From contig NC_077222.1 in NCBI RefSeq assembly GCF_024763615.1, forward strand, positions 83,142,001 through 83,206,000: a DNA stretch of 64,000 nucleotides. Reading direction: 5' to 3'. Positions 12,801-20,300 of the stretch are shown here, piece by piece (position 1 is the stretch's first letter; every line of letters starts with the position of its first letter). The translations under genes and the position numbers were made by a program. Source of the stretch: Phlebotomus papatasi (taxonomy: Eukaryota > Arthropoda > Insecta > Diptera > Psychodidae). The notes beneath the pieces were generated by a model. The model was not told the DNA's origin. It made no database searches and saw only the letters and a list, made by a program, of their open reading frames with translations.

Positions 12801-15800
12801 AGCTTTTTATGAAATATCAGATTATCGAAAACTTGAACCCATATTAAATTTAAATCTTCCTAATATCTTCAATGAATGATCTTGAAAACTTCTATAGAAC
12901 GATATCTTTAAAAAGTATTTTTTTACTTTTTCATAAGGAAATTATTAACATATTTTTCTTTTAAACTTGAAGTAAGGGCCTTGACAGACCTGAGGATTAG
13001 CCGAGATACGGCTTAGCGTAGTTATATTCGGAATAATGGTTAAACTACATTTCCATTATTTTCCACTAAGTCGCCTCTCGACTTAAGTCGTAAGACGATC
13101 AAGGACCTAATGGGTCCGGCACACTTTTTATATCAGGAAAATTTCATGAAGTCGAAATTCGAAACCCTTTCTTTCTCACATGTTTTGCATATGACTATCT
13201 CATTCTTTCGTATACCAAATTCGTTTGAGCTAAATTAAATTTGGAGTGATGTTTAAGAGAAGAAGAAGAGTGCGCGAGAATGATATACAGTAGACTCTCT
13301 TTCAATCGGGGATATGGGGCGAAATGTCATCCAGTTTAGCGATAGATTTGGGCGTCAAAGCCTTTGTAAATTCCATAAAAAGCGCTCAATTAGAAAGAAT
13401 CACGATAAAATAGGAAGAACTACAGCGAATTTGAGTGAATTAGCTTCATAATTAAACGTGAAAATTGTCAACAAAATTTGTCGCCCGTTTGAGAAAGAGC
13501 CGATTGAGTGAGAGTCTACTGTAGACATATGCAAAACACGTGGGAAAGAAATGGATCCGAAATTCGACTTCATAAAATTTTCTTGATCTAAAAAGTGTGC
13601 CCGAGCCATAAGGGAAGGTTTTCAAACTTAGCACATACTGTAGCTTCGCACATTTTATATTTTTCAGATATTCTTTTAACGATTGTGACACATCTATGGC
13701 AATATATTTTAATAGCTATACTTAAGTTACATTATTTCCTGAAAATAATAGGTCAGATTCATTAAAGAAGAGAAAAAAACAAATGCCAAAGCGTCCCAGT
13801 TGTGCGGTACGCTCGAACTCACGAGATAGAGCTCTTCGTGAATTAGATTTTCGCATGATCTTTTGGTGCTCATTAATCTACTGGAAATCAATTTGATTCA
13901 TAAACACAAAAGCATTTCAAAATCAAAACTGATAAAGAAATAATAATTTAGAGTATTCTGGCATGAGATACAAGCATCCGGATAAACGATAAATGTAAAC
14001 GCGAGAGAGATTAGTCATTCTCGGATCTTTAACCGGTTCATTATTGATTTCAGGACCAATTAAACTTTAACTTTCGAAAATTCAAGATGCCGATTTTCTT
14101 AGTTTATAGGTGTGTTAGAACGAAATGTTCTCCTAGACCACCTCTAAAACGTATCCAAAAATAAAAGAAATCATAGGAGCCGTTGTCGAGAAAAACCAAA
14201 AAAGTATGGCTTTGGGGAGATGGAGGGGGTTCTCTGAAGATCGAAAGTTTACGAACAGAAAAAAAAGAATATTTAAAAAATATTGGTCATATATATTGCA
14301 ACCGATGCAATCGGGCTGGAAATTTCTAGACCTTTCCAAAAAATCCAAATTTAACCAAATGATAAAAAATAGTTGACCTTCAATAATTCAAAATGGCGAA
14401 TTTTCCGGTCATAGGTATGTTTGGACGAAATGTTCGCCTAGACTACCTCTACATATCCGGAAATCATTGAAAAAGCTTGGGCCAATTTTGAGAAAAAGCG
14501 AAAAACATGCTTTTTAGGGGTTGGATGAGGGATAGGGGAAAAAGGAAAAAAAGACCGTTGTTTCGTGATGGAGCAAAACCAAGACTAGATTCTTAATCAG
14601 GGGACTTGACTCTATCAAACGTACCATGTGAGACCTCCGTTAGCAAAAAAAAGAGTTGTGAATTTGTTGCATAATGATAGGCGATAGATTTATGTTTCAG
14701 GGATCATCAACAAACAAATGTTGAAATATTTAGCCATTTAGTCGCCGTATTTAAATCAAACCGTTGGTAATAAAAATAAATACAGTGTTCTTAATCTTGA
14801 AATTGTTTGACCCGAACGACGAAAGTTCCCCAACAGTGGTCATAAAATATAATTTAGCTTTTGGTGAAATAATTGTAAACGAATAAGCGTACTTCTCTCA
14901 AGGATGAACTGGCGCAATTGACTTTAGAAGAGGGATGCCTCCGGTGATTTCCAGTGAAAATGTTAGTCACCCTAAGATGAAAACACTTTTTTGGTTTTGC
15001 CCAGAGCTTTCGATTCTGATGGGGATCTTCTTTTGTGCTTGACAAATGTTGACTTTAGTTGACCACTGAAGAAGACGCCCATCAGGATCGAAAGCTCTGG
15101 GCAAAACCAAAAAAATATTTTCATCTTAGGGTGACTAACATTTTCTGTGCATTTTTTTGAACAAATTAATTTTTTTTGTACGAGTCAGTAAGAGGCGTGG
15201 CTTATATTTTAATGTGCGAGTTTCTTCGGGAATTTTCTGCGATCAAAAATAATTGGTTTTACAATAAATCACTTGGTTCACAATCAATTCAACACAATCA
15301 ATTGGTTTTACTATAAAGGAAACGATAGAGGGGGCGTAAAAAATGATTATTCTTAGGCTTCCTCAATGAAGCCCAATAGGAAAGTCAAAATTAGGTTTTT
15401 GCTAAATATTTGATTAGGGTGGAGTCATGACTTAATGTGCGTTACACACTTATGGACAGCTTGCAAAAATCTTAAGTTCTTATCTACAACAGATTTCGAA
15501 AAATCACAAAATTGTTAAAAAAAACATCATAAACTGATAATTTTATGATTTTTTGAAGTCTATTTTAAGTAAGAACTTAAGACTTTTGCACACTGTTCTT
15601 AAGTTGTATACAGTCCATAAGTGATGACTCCACCTTATCGTATTTAAAAGAACACAAAAGACTGCAAATCGTTTGACCAATGCGAACAAACAACCGGCGA
15701 GATATGGTAATGACGTTTCTTTTCACCGTTAGACATCAGAAATTGCTTCGCTTTTTGTTACTTTTTGCTCTATACCTTTTGTTACTTTTTACCCCAAGTG

Positions 15801-17011
15801 GCCATTTTTAATAAAAGGATTTCTGGAGAAAAGAACCTTTGTGAATTTCTAAAATAGATAGCAGATTCGTATTCAAAGAATCCAAATTATTTAGAAAATA
15901 TTCACTAGTGCATTAATTTTGGAAAATAAGTAGGTAATAATTGTTATCTTCTCCAAGGAAAATATTTCAAAAATAGGGCTAAAAATTTCGATATTTTTTA
16001 TTTTCTAAATTCCTTGTTTGAATTTTAAGAAACTTACATCATTGAAGAAGGTCTATGGAGGCTATTTATAGAAAAAAAATTTGAGCTGCTATCTTTTTTA
16101 CCTTAGAAGATATTGAATTTAGAATTTTTTGATTTGTGATTTTGTCCCAGTCTCCCCTACCCCGGGTTCGAATCCCCTTCAAGTCACCAGGATTGACAAC
16201 CCCATCCCTGTATAAGAAAAGTAATAATGTATGTTTCGAGATCCCTTTGCTGTAAGCCTAGTACCTCTATGAATATGTTGTACGAGGATTATTATTATAA
16301 TTAATTAAAATTAAGATTGTCTTTCGTGTTTTTTTTATTAAGAGTACTTGATTTAGCTTTTTATCGATTTTTCTTTGCCACACTTAATTATTTTTCATTA
16401 TGAGCAAAAGTTATATAATGTTATAGAGCTTCTCAAGCGTTAATTCATCTTATTAAGTGCCACTAGGTACACTCGAATAAAGGGTCAGAGAGTTCCTTTA
16501 CCTCTCAGGGGAGAAGAGCCATGACATTCAGCTTTCGTGAGCAAAAGTTGAGGGTGCGCTTTTGACCAAAATGAACAGAGATGCGGTTAATTAGCATAGA
16601 AATGGTCGAACTGAAGGTGGTTATTCAGGTGCTATGGGAATAGGGGATGTTCAGAAGAGATATTAGTTTTTTATGGCACCAACGGGTGGTGCATCCTAAA
16701 AAACAACCCAACCACCTTCGTGATGGATGTGTGCAGATGGGTGAAAAGGGTGAAAATGTGCAGTGACCCAGAGGAAAAATCAATATTTCCGGAAGACGAG
16801 GATAGAATTGGGAGCAATGGTTTTTTCGTCGTGGTCTGGGAATATTGAAGAAAAAAAAGGACACAAAATGAATTCCTTAATGGAAAATCGATGTGTACAT
16901 CTTGTGATAAGACTCACCTTTCTGCGTAGGCTCCAGAACATCAAAAACCTCCTTGGGAAGCGCGGTGGAACTGAACGAAAGAGGTCCCGAAGTGTACGAT
17001 GTCGAGTTCAT
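1..17011 (-). CDS. Cep164: Cep164 homolog, spliced gene, 3' end beyond window
   Basis: Four coding exons on the minus strand (16918-17011, 7275-7386, 2253-3960, 1-836) join in phase to give at least 916 residues with no stop. The N-terminus has the CEP164 signature: a helical segment (EIVDYARKIGINPEKEPHLL, residues 32-51), then a WW domain with tryptophans at 66 and 89 and proline at 92, then a low-complexity acidic and Ser-rich middle, then a charged coiled coil from about residue 430 to about 700. In animals CEP164 is a distal-appendage protein of the mother centriole needed for basal body docking and ciliogenesis; its N-terminal WW region recruits TTBK2 in vertebrates. Function here is inferred from family membership. 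Introns are 9.5, 3.3 and 1.4 kb and are full of transposons, on both strands. The C-terminal end lies left of base 1. Confidence 0.87.
863..2211. mobile_element. hAT-like non-autonomous element in Cep164 intron 3
   Basis: Terminal inverted repeats CAAGGGCGTAGC (863-874) and GCTACGCCCTTG (2200-2211) bound the element. The flanking 8-mers are AATTATAC (855-862) and AATGATAC (2212-2219), a 7 of 8 match, as expected for a hAT target duplication. G-rich and C-rich homopolymer runs sit just inside both ends. No hAT transposase is visible. A LINE fragment occupies much of the interior (about 1227-1999), so this is a composite. It lies 26 bases from exon 4 and about 40 bases from exon 3, almost filling intron 3. 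Confidence 0.72.
1227..1999 (-). pseudogene. Non-LTR retrotransposon (LINE) reverse transcriptase fragment, broken
   Basis: On the minus strand, the segment from about 1999 encodes the thumb and post-RT region of a LINE polymerase. It begins at a DRTLTYKTH block just after an in-frame stop, continues through KTRNNLLRKL and SVAEYAAEVWERSAYAKQVD, and reaches the TPVDKLYRLAGIAPP block. The frame then breaks near 1527, and the C-terminal cysteine-rich tail (CNCG...HLCICPL) resumes in another frame at 1433-1227, ending ARHT-stop. It is a 5'-truncated, frameshifted relic with no endonuclease or RT catalytic box. The family is a jockey-superfamily-like LINE; I cannot name the clade with confidence. 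Confidence 0.78.
2253..3960 (-). CDS. Cep164: Cep164 homolog exon 3
   Basis: The exon begins at 3960 after the acceptor TTTCAATTTACAG and ends at 2253 before the donor CAG-GTGAGTG. It completes the codon TG|C left by exon 2 and ends in phase 0 (residues 69-638). It starts with the second half of the WW domain (AYYYFNV...TTQWEHP), followed by a family-typical helix. Residues about 100-420 are Pro/Ser/Glu-rich with an acidic cluster and no recognisable fold. Residues about 430-638 form a continuous, highly charged coiled coil. The open frame continues upstream into intron 2 to 4124, but that extension is intronic because the splice join rebuilds the WW domain. Confidence 0.87.
5372..5955. repeat. 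Inverted-repeat element with CACTTGGAAGGACC ends
   Basis: The left end CACTTGGAAGGACC is followed by GTGGCAGCCGCTGCCA. The right end carries the reverse complement, GTGGCAGCGGCTGC...GGTCCTTCCGTG. A third copy of the terminal block occurs inside at about 5564-5596 (CACTCGGAAGGACC, GTGGCAGTTACTGCCA). TTAA sits immediately left of the first end (5368-5371) but not at the right. It is probably a non-autonomous DNA element or a composite of two. The interior has only short broken frames, and I recognise no transposase. Confidence 0.55.
5985..6830. repeat. Foldback of degenerate ~15-bp repeats (AAAATCCCGAAAGCC-like)
   Basis: The left arm (5985-6160) is built from units like CCGAAAGTCAAAATCCC. The right arm (6245-6815) holds many units of the opposite strand such as TTCGGGATTTTGGTTTTCGGGATTT. 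Between them is a roughly 70-bp unique core (ACACAATCGTGGGAAAGCTATGA) that recurs at about 50690-50760 and 52080-52150. The same repeat family therefore forms at least one other element in this window. The short translated frames across it are repeat artefacts. Confidence 0.75.
7275..7386 (-). CDS. Cep164: Cep164 homolog exon 2
   Basis: This 112-nt exon has acceptor TTTTGCAG before 7386 and donor GTAAGTG after 7275. It completes the split codon G|AA and encodes residues 32-68, the conserved CEP164 N-terminal helix and the first half of the WW domain (LPYDWQP). It has no stop of its own and is too short to stand out as an ORF. Its identity rests on family similarity and exact phase matching with exons 1 and 3. 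Confidence 0.87.
7880..7974 (-). repeat. 3' LTR of gypsy element (95 bp)
   Basis: It begins TGTAATGATTTGCAAAG when read on the plus strand and ends ACTTACATCACA. It is identical base for base to the 5' LTR at 12149-12243. It is preceded by GTTAC, one half of the target duplication. At 95 bp it is very short for a Ty3/gypsy LTR. Confidence 0.95.
7975..7989 (-). other. Polypurine tract
   Basis: On the minus strand the bases just before the 3' LTR read TTAAAAAGAGGAAGA. This is the expected place and composition for the primer of plus-strand DNA synthesis. Confidence 0.8.
8104..12120 (-). CDS. Gag-Pol polyprotein of gypsy element
   Basis: This is one uninterrupted frame of 1338 residues from the ATG at 12120. 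The frame also reads 24 codons further into the LTR, but the ATG after the primer binding site is the more plausible start. In order it encodes Gag with two cysteine-rich knuckles (about 244-276, the second CYKCNEKGHFARVC) and an acidic Ser/Asp linker. Pol follows with protease (DTGAECNVI, D337), reverse transcriptase (FTLLDCTKGF, LRMPFGLASAP and SMDD at 602-605) and RNase H (about 746-826). Integrase has an HHCC-like finger and D1028, D1081 and E1117 with 35 residues between the last two. All catalytic acids are present and no frameshift separates gag from pol. The RT box has Ser instead of the usual Tyr/Phe before the xDD. Confidence 0.95.
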   Translation of the reverse strand: MSSEDGRDDVGEDSGAVGGGVADEEARETPGAVVKQPKPLRLGQPRMDVAWKRFEKAYDFYARATKLVKRDPEIQAAAFMSILGDEVDEIYENFNLTEREASDVDVIKRKFRNYFAPKENEVYESYVLRQMQQDTDESVDQFVTRVAAQARNCNYPSMMIDRMTRDQIVIGVNNLDAREKLLEIENLTLDKAIKICKAHEKASKQTRLIAEDIKAVSVVRKRVQSDKKSKKDVPSETSREIIECKQCGRQHVPGNCLSSGKKCYKCNEKGHFARVCKQKRKKVKNIEKKSSESDEDDSDSDGSEEIQKVWALSESKNSDQWKVTLECQGRKFQAKIDTGAECNVISRRILRGMDNLKIMPSRVKKLVAYNGGVIEVLGKVKLPCEIKGRKHEFWFQVIKGPKKTILDGKSAIQAGLLARIDDLKACQDLFRGLGCVKGFEYDIDLVEHPQFKVHAARQIPHSMREDVKRELDKMVKQKVIERCEEAADCVSPLVVVKRNGKIRLCIDLTDLNINVKRRHFPLRGIEEISSRIEGSKKFTLLDCTKGFWQIKVTPRTSRILTFATPWGRYSCLRMPFGLASAPEIYQSLMVRILGDIPKVEVSMDDILIHGADSQELMKTTQAVVSKLRECGLKLNKDKCVFDTDSVRFLGHVVTKDGLKIDPEKVESIERLKAPHDKKSLLRFLGMVTYVGKFIPNLSQVTAPLRELVKNGVDWAWETHQQKAFEEVKRCMMQAPTLKFFDVNKDVTLSVDSSSKAFGAALMQDGRPIAYASKALTESEQNWPQIEKEAGAIRFAVRKFHDYVWGKKLTVESDHKPLEAIFRKPMTLAPPRLKRIMYDVKPYAPIVIYKKGTEIPLADTLSRDCEPIGDEDDDFPEHLEINTVLCMGAEAESKLVQATQEDEVLQKLKKVIKDGWPNSPKEVPGCLRAFFTFREELAYVKDVIFKGDQCVIPESERKSFLKLFHHGHCGIQATLRRARDAVFWTGMTKDITEMIESCQVCQQTQRKPQKETVLMKPVPELPFQLVAMDLFAFKGRDYIILADSFSGYFDFKKLSSTTSRAIIDFCKEKFAEHGIPQEVHSDGGPQFTSREFRQFSRDWGFARVFSSPYFARSNGFVERYVQTAKKILKRCEMDGHDVKMALLMERNTRKDGLDSPSERLFGRKTRNPMTLTDDSLKPCWISDEAQKLRAARQKQKKYADRSAVDHKPLQRGEKVRVLDGDIWVSGTVKAPETERSYHVHLDDGRLVRRNSSFLKPTKVTNPMMRKKRSITVDYDSEPDVVEQESHENTVESETEIVSPNVINSPKSERMDGPVRIGKTDGAVTTRSGRIVKKPERLNL
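12136..12148 (-). other. Primer binding site
   Basis: Directly after the 5' LTR the minus strand reads TGGTGTCAGAAGC. TGG at the LTR border is the complement of a tRNA CCA tail. The sequence looks like a tRNA-Leu-type site, but I could not match it to a host tRNA. Confidence 0.75.
12149..12243 (-). repeat. 5' LTR of gypsy element (95 bp)
   Basis: It is the second 95-bp copy, identical to 7880-7974 and followed on the plus strand by GTTAC. It should contain the element's promoter, but I see no clear TATA box in so short a sequence. Confidence 0.95.
12979..13105. repeat. Short foldback MITE (CCTTGA...TCAAGG)
   Basis: The ends CCTTGACAGACCTGAGGATTAG and the reverse complement of CTTAAGTCGTAAGACGATCAAGG form imperfect arms around a centre containing GGTTAAACTACATTTCC. 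A second copy in opposite orientation lies at about 60917-61070, and a fragment at about 29145-29180. It abuts the next element directly. There is no coding potential. Confidence 0.6.
13106..13613. repeat. Foldback element with CCTNATGG...GGCACACTTTTTA arms
   Basis: The arms CCTAATGGGTCCGGCACACT (left) and AGTGTGCCCGAGCCATAAGG (right) continue inward with ATCAGGAAAATTTCATGAAG-like sequence. The element is interrupted by a TA-flanked MITE at 13288-13521. A degenerate relative lies at about 39331-39520. Confidence 0.65.
13288..13521. mobile_element. CAGTAGACTCTC family MITE, copy 1 (TA-flanked)
   Basis: The ends are CAGTAGACTCTC and GAGAGTCTACTG, with TA on both sides (13286-13287, 13522-13523). 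The interior has the family block GATATGGGGCGAAATGTCA. The TA duplication and CAGT terminus suggest a Tc1/mariner, perhaps pogo-like, non-autonomous element. Copies 2 and 3 lie at 25818-26165 and 34742-35085. Confidence 0.75.
13614..13790. repeat. Partial copy of the 24310-24733 repeat family
   Basis: It shares long blocks with 24310-24733, including GCACATACT...TTCG.ACA and CTATGGCAATATATTTTAAT followed by GGTCAGATTCATTAAA. The internal insertion found at 24370-24571 is absent here. Confidence 0.55.
14040..14580. repeat. Dispersed repeat family R1 (two tandem partial units)
   Basis: Two related units (14040-14340 and 14371-14560) share the order CGAAATGTTC-CCTAGAC-ACCTCTA-ATATCCAAAA-type blocks followed by a G-rich run. 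Related sequence occurs at about 23740-23900, 42260-42420 and 60650-60720. No ends or coding frame are clear. It may be part of a longer element. Confidence 0.5.
14954..15147. repeat. Hairpin-forming inverted repeat with CGAAAGCTCTGG core
   Basis: Arms of about 85 bp face each other around a roughly 30-bp spacer. Both contain AAAATGTTAGTCACCCTAAG and GGTTTTGCCCAGAGCTTTCG or their complements. Each arm includes one copy of the CTGAAGAAG-stem-loop-CGAAAGC motif discussed in the findings. RNA from either strand would fold into a long hairpin. Confidence 0.75.
15417..15635. mobile_element. TA-flanked MITE, GGGTGGAGTCAT ends
   Basis: The left arm GGGTGGAGTCATGACTTA and right arm AGTGATGACTCCACCT are inverted, continuing inward with ACTTATGGAC and CTTAAGTTCTTA blocks. 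TA flanks both ends (15415-15416, 15636-15637). It is 219 bp, non-coding, and its superfamily is uncertain. Confidence 0.65.
15640..16157. repeat. Partial inverted copy of the TA-GGGGACACTGGGGC element
   Basis: It matches 22135-22560 in reverse orientation over about 500 bp, including TTTTTACCCCAAGTGGCC and the terminal GTCCCAGTCTCCCC followed by TA. The other end is missing. It is a truncated relic of the element that is complete at 22135-22997. Confidence 0.75.
16158..16310 (+). mobile_element. Possible SINE or LINE 3' end with tRNA B-box-like sequence
   Basis: GGTTCGAATCCC at about 16165 matches a tRNA internal B box. The segment ends in ATTATTATTATAATTAATTA, the kind of short-repeat tail used by some LINEs and SINEs. 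No A box or cloverleaf can be built, so it is not a tRNA gene. It sits directly beside the TA of the preceding MITE. Confidence 0.35.
16918..17011 (-). CDS. Cep164: Cep164 homolog exon 1 (start codon)
   Basis: The ATG at 17011 opens a 94-nt coding exon (31 codons plus one base) that ends at donor AAAG-GTGAGT. The peptide MNSTSYTSGPLSFSSTALPK leads into EVFDVLEPTQK, which joins exon 2 exactly at the conserved E. The context AACAATG is a good insect start. A short acidic or polar leader before this helix is normal for the family. Confidence 0.82.
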
Positions 17012-18058
17012 TGTTACTTTTCCTAGGGCCACCCTTTGAGTGTGTATTGTGTTTTGTATTTAACTTTCTAATAATGTCGTTTTTCTGCGCTCAACCCCCA
17101 AAGCTCCCACTCCTTCGTCATTTGGTCACCTCTTTTTTTTCCGCGTGAACAACAACCCCTCGTTCAGGGTGCTCTTGGGGCAATCGATATATTGATTCTC
17201 GGACGTTTTCCCAAACTTAAAATCGCACTAGATTTTCTTCGTGAGCGCGCCTGGTGAAAGGAAGGAGGAAGAGGCAGGCAGAAAATTTCACGCCCCAACA
17301 AATTGCGCAACAGAGAGCTAGTGAAAATCGGGCAGATTTTCTGAAGTGGAAAGTTCCTTGGTCACCACCGGTAGAAAAGGGGGGATGATACTTGACGAAC
17401 ACCAAGTACTCCCACTTTTTCCCTCACGCGGAAGAACCTTCAGGGTAGCACCTTGGGCACAATAAACAGCTCCATAGATACGCGATAGGTAAAGTGCGCG
17501 AAGAAGTGAAATATTTCAATGGCAGGGTATTCTATCACCCTGTGAGGCAGAGGAAATTGCCTCAGTGGGACTTCCTGGACAAATCAAGTCGCGTGCGACA
17601 CGTACAACGGAATTAGAGCGACTGAGATGAACTTTTTGGCAAAAGCTCTCAGCTGCTCTCGAGGATATATGTATATAATGTACGTATATATAGAGATGAA
17701 CTTTTCAGAGGAAGAGAGATTGAATAAGTGAGAGAATTCGCTCGGAGAGGACAGTGGAAAATGAATGAATTTGTCGTGAGTGCGATTACTTATTGCACGA
17801 AATGAGAACGAGAAGTATGCTCATTGCTCCGCAATCTGCATCCATCCAGTAGGAAAATTGATCTCTGGCCAATTCAATTATCCCTTATCATTACGATGCT
17901 TACGAGGCACCCTGTAACCATATTAGCTGAAGAATTTTGACTCAGAAATTCTGGAAATGATTGATTTGGTCAGAGAAAATGGTTACCAGACTTTAGTGGA
18001 CTGATACCACTTAATTTCTTAGTTGAAGACATAAAGAATAACGAGAACAGTTATTTGG
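17012..18058. other. Cep164 upstream region
   Basis: There is no coding gene here. This should hold the Cep164 5'UTR and promoter (minus strand). I see no confident TATA box. A short run of alternating TA/GTATATA at about 17650-17690 is simple low-complexity DNA. Confidence 0.5.
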
Positions 18059-18540
18059 CTTCAGATCAAGGGGGAGATATTAGTTGAAAAATTGTGTACA
18101 CTACTTCCAGCACTTCCTAAATTTGTATGTCAGAGACTTCCACACTTTCGGAAGTGCCATAGGTGATTTCCAGCACTTCTTGCACTTCTAAGCACTTCCA
18201 AGCACTTCCGGCGTTTGAATTTAAAAGAAACGACTAAAGTCTTATTTGAATTTTCTTGAACAGTTGGATTATTATTTTTCGTTCTTTTGGATATCGTAAT
18301 TGCGGTAATTGCATTTTAATTCAACTGAAAATAAAATCTCTATTTTTGAAATGTCTATAAGAAGACTTATTTTCTATATTAATCTGAAAAACGTGAAAAA
18401 CTTATTCATGCGGAATTACTCTGCAAACTTCAGTGTTATAATAAATTCATTTTTTTCACGAAGAACAAATATATAAAATAAAAAAAATAGAATTCAGAAG
18501 AAAATGTGAATCAAGAAATACGCATAGAAACAAACAGTGT

Positions 18541-18752
18541 AGGGTAAAAGGAACGTATATTGACACATTAAGAACTCGTTTCAGCACCTATTGACACACC
18601 CTTCTCTGTACTATTTGGGATATGAAATTTGAACATCTCTGCTTATAATAAAAAGTATATTACAGAAAAAACGTTATATTACTTATATTTTACTAGATAC
18701 ATTAAATAATTTTCAACATTTTGACAAAAGTGTCAATAGGGGTTCCCTGTCG
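18541..18752. repeat. Weak inverted-repeat unit (TATTGACAC arms)
   Basis: AGGGTAAAAGGAAC...TATTGACAC on the left is mirrored by GTCAATAGGGGTTCCCT on the right. The arms are short and the ends uncertain. It lies inside the hAT element. Confidence 0.4.
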
Positions 18753-19676
18753 AACAGACGTTCCTCCGACCCTATCATCACCTAACTATTTTTTTTAATT
18801 AAACAAAACCTAAAGGTATATTTTCAATTTCTCAACCCTTTATTCAAAGCTAATTTTATCATTTTTTTTTATTTCAAATTATTTTTATTGCTAGTTTGTT
18901 AGTTTTGATATTCCAGTGCAACTCAAATGTTGTTAAAAAAAATCGCTAAGTTTCATTTACAATATTCGTTTCTTTAATATACTATTATTGTTTCAAAAAC
19001 AATTAATTAAAATTCACAAACTAATTAGGAAAAATTCGTATAATTTTCTATTTTTATTAGGTACGTGTTTATAATTTAAACCCAGTAGAAGAACTACCGT
19101 CAGTATATGTGGTCACCCGCATTCATGGAAATCAATATTGCTAATTAAAATGTCAACATAAGTCATTTTTTTTAAATCTAATTTTTAATATTGAAAAAAA
19201 AACTTGATTGCAAGAATTATTTCAAATATGCCGTTTTTCAGTAATTAACATAATGAACATAAATATCTAGATTTATTGATAAACAATAAAAAAAAACTAG
19301 TCTGTGTCTAATTTTTTTAGCATAATAAATACTCATAATTAAAGTTTTGTTATGTGTTACTTTAAACAGAACATTTTTAAAAGTATTTGACGTTAATTCG
19401 AACAAGATAGAGTATAATAAAAAATAAATTAGGAATTTCCTACCAATCAATGGCCAAAAGTTTTAAACTGAAAAACTCACGGTTTTAGACTTCATAGTTC
19501 TAAAAATATCCAATATTTTGAAGACGAAAAAGTTCGTTATAAAAAATATGTTCTCGAATTAAAGCTCAAAAATACAAGAACCATTTATAATTATTTCAGA
19601 TTCTGATTTACACTACTTTAGTCGTTGTGCCAAAAATAATATTTCAGAACTTGAATCATATAATAATAATTATTTA

Positions 19677-19805
19677 CACTAGGCTCTTCTTTGTCCGGCA
19701 CTTCGTTATCCGGGTGACAGCTGCCAAACACTGGCGGTTGATGTATTCAAAATTATTTTTACTAAACATGAAGTTTCTCCAGTGTGAATTAATTTATTAT
19801 TATCA
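19677..19805. repeat. Truncated end of the TTCGTTATCC element
   Basis: It is the reverse complement of 30490-30617, with GGCACTTCGTTATCCGGGTG and AGCTGCCAAACACTGGCGGT conserved. Only one end of the 30295-30617 element is present. It stops abruptly at about 19805, where a different element begins. Confidence 0.7.
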
Positions 19806-19921
19806 TTGTACTTCTACTTTACAATTATGTACAGACATAAGAAAACAATAACTTTAGATAGTCAGAAAAAATTATTTTCTTTATGGGACACCGGTGTTCC
19901 AATCGTCCTTAAAGGGTTAAA
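19806..19921. repeat. Truncated end of the TTAA-flanked (piggyBac-like) element
   Basis: It matches the right end of 23070-23586, starting CTTCTACTTTACAATTATGT and ending CGTCCTTAAAGGG followed by TTAA. The left end is missing, and the fragment is fused to the preceding truncated element. Confidence 0.7.
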
Positions 19922-20129
19922 AAAAATTCAAATATCACTTCATTTTTTGAGACTTCCACTTCCTCAGTACTTCCACCACCTCAGTCAGTGTACACCAATT
20001 CCAAGGTAATATCTCCCCCTTGCTTCAGATCAATGTCCAAGAATCCCGCGACGAATTCCCAAATTTCCCTGTAAGTAAATCCTCATTTGGAGTAGTAGAT
20101 AGACGATAGACAATGTGGGCAGAATTTCA

Positions 20130-20300
20130 GAGACAAATCACAGATTTGGCCACTGAGGAAGGCCCTTGAAGCGTCGAAATCTTTGTCAAAGAATCTTGTG
20201 TTTCCCTGTTCTGAAAGGATTGCACTCCCTGACGCATCCGGAGGGAGTCCATCTTCTTGACTTTCTTATAAAGAACAACTGCTGCGTTCTTTGCTGTTGC
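20130..20300 (-). repeat. Dispersed repeat with CTGAGGAAG-stem-CGAAA motif
   Basis: The minus-strand blocks CCGGATGCGTCAGGGA and ATCCTTTCAGA, and the plus-strand CCACTGAGGAAGGCCC...GCGTCGAAA, recur in the other orientation at 31706-31815. It lies just downstream of mRpL14, outside the hAT element. No ends are defined and no protein is encoded. Confidence 0.55.

Larger units (their letters stand above)
7387..16917 (-). other. Cep164: Cep164 intron 1
   Basis: This 9.5-kb intron has a GTGAGT donor at 16917 and a TGCAG acceptor at 7387. It holds the complete LTR retrotransposon, a cluster of foldback elements between 12.98 and 14.6 kb, a hairpin element at 15 kb and further MITEs. The stretches 7390-7879, 12249-12978 and 16320-16917 show no gene or repeat I can support. 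Confidence 0.8.
18067..20022. mobile_element. hAT-type transposon remnant with perfect 8-bp duplication
   Basis: The termini CAAGGGGGAGATATTA (18067) and TAATATCTCCCCCTTG (to 20022) are inverted repeats. The 8-mer CTTCAGAT occurs immediately outside both ends (18059-18066 and 20023-20030). Inside each end are clusters of CACTTCC-like subterminal repeats, as known for hAT transposase binding. The 1956-bp interior has no hAT transposase frame. It holds other repeat fragments (18541-18752, 19677-19921). It lies between the Cep164 and mRpL14 genes. Confidence 0.85.

Noticed and set aside
16158..16240. Possible tRNA gene
   Set aside because: Only a B-box-like word is present; no A box, acceptor stem or cloverleaf can be formed.
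17640..17700. TATA-rich stretch as a promoter
   Set aside because: It is a simple alternating TA repeat with no positioned initiator or supported transcript start.
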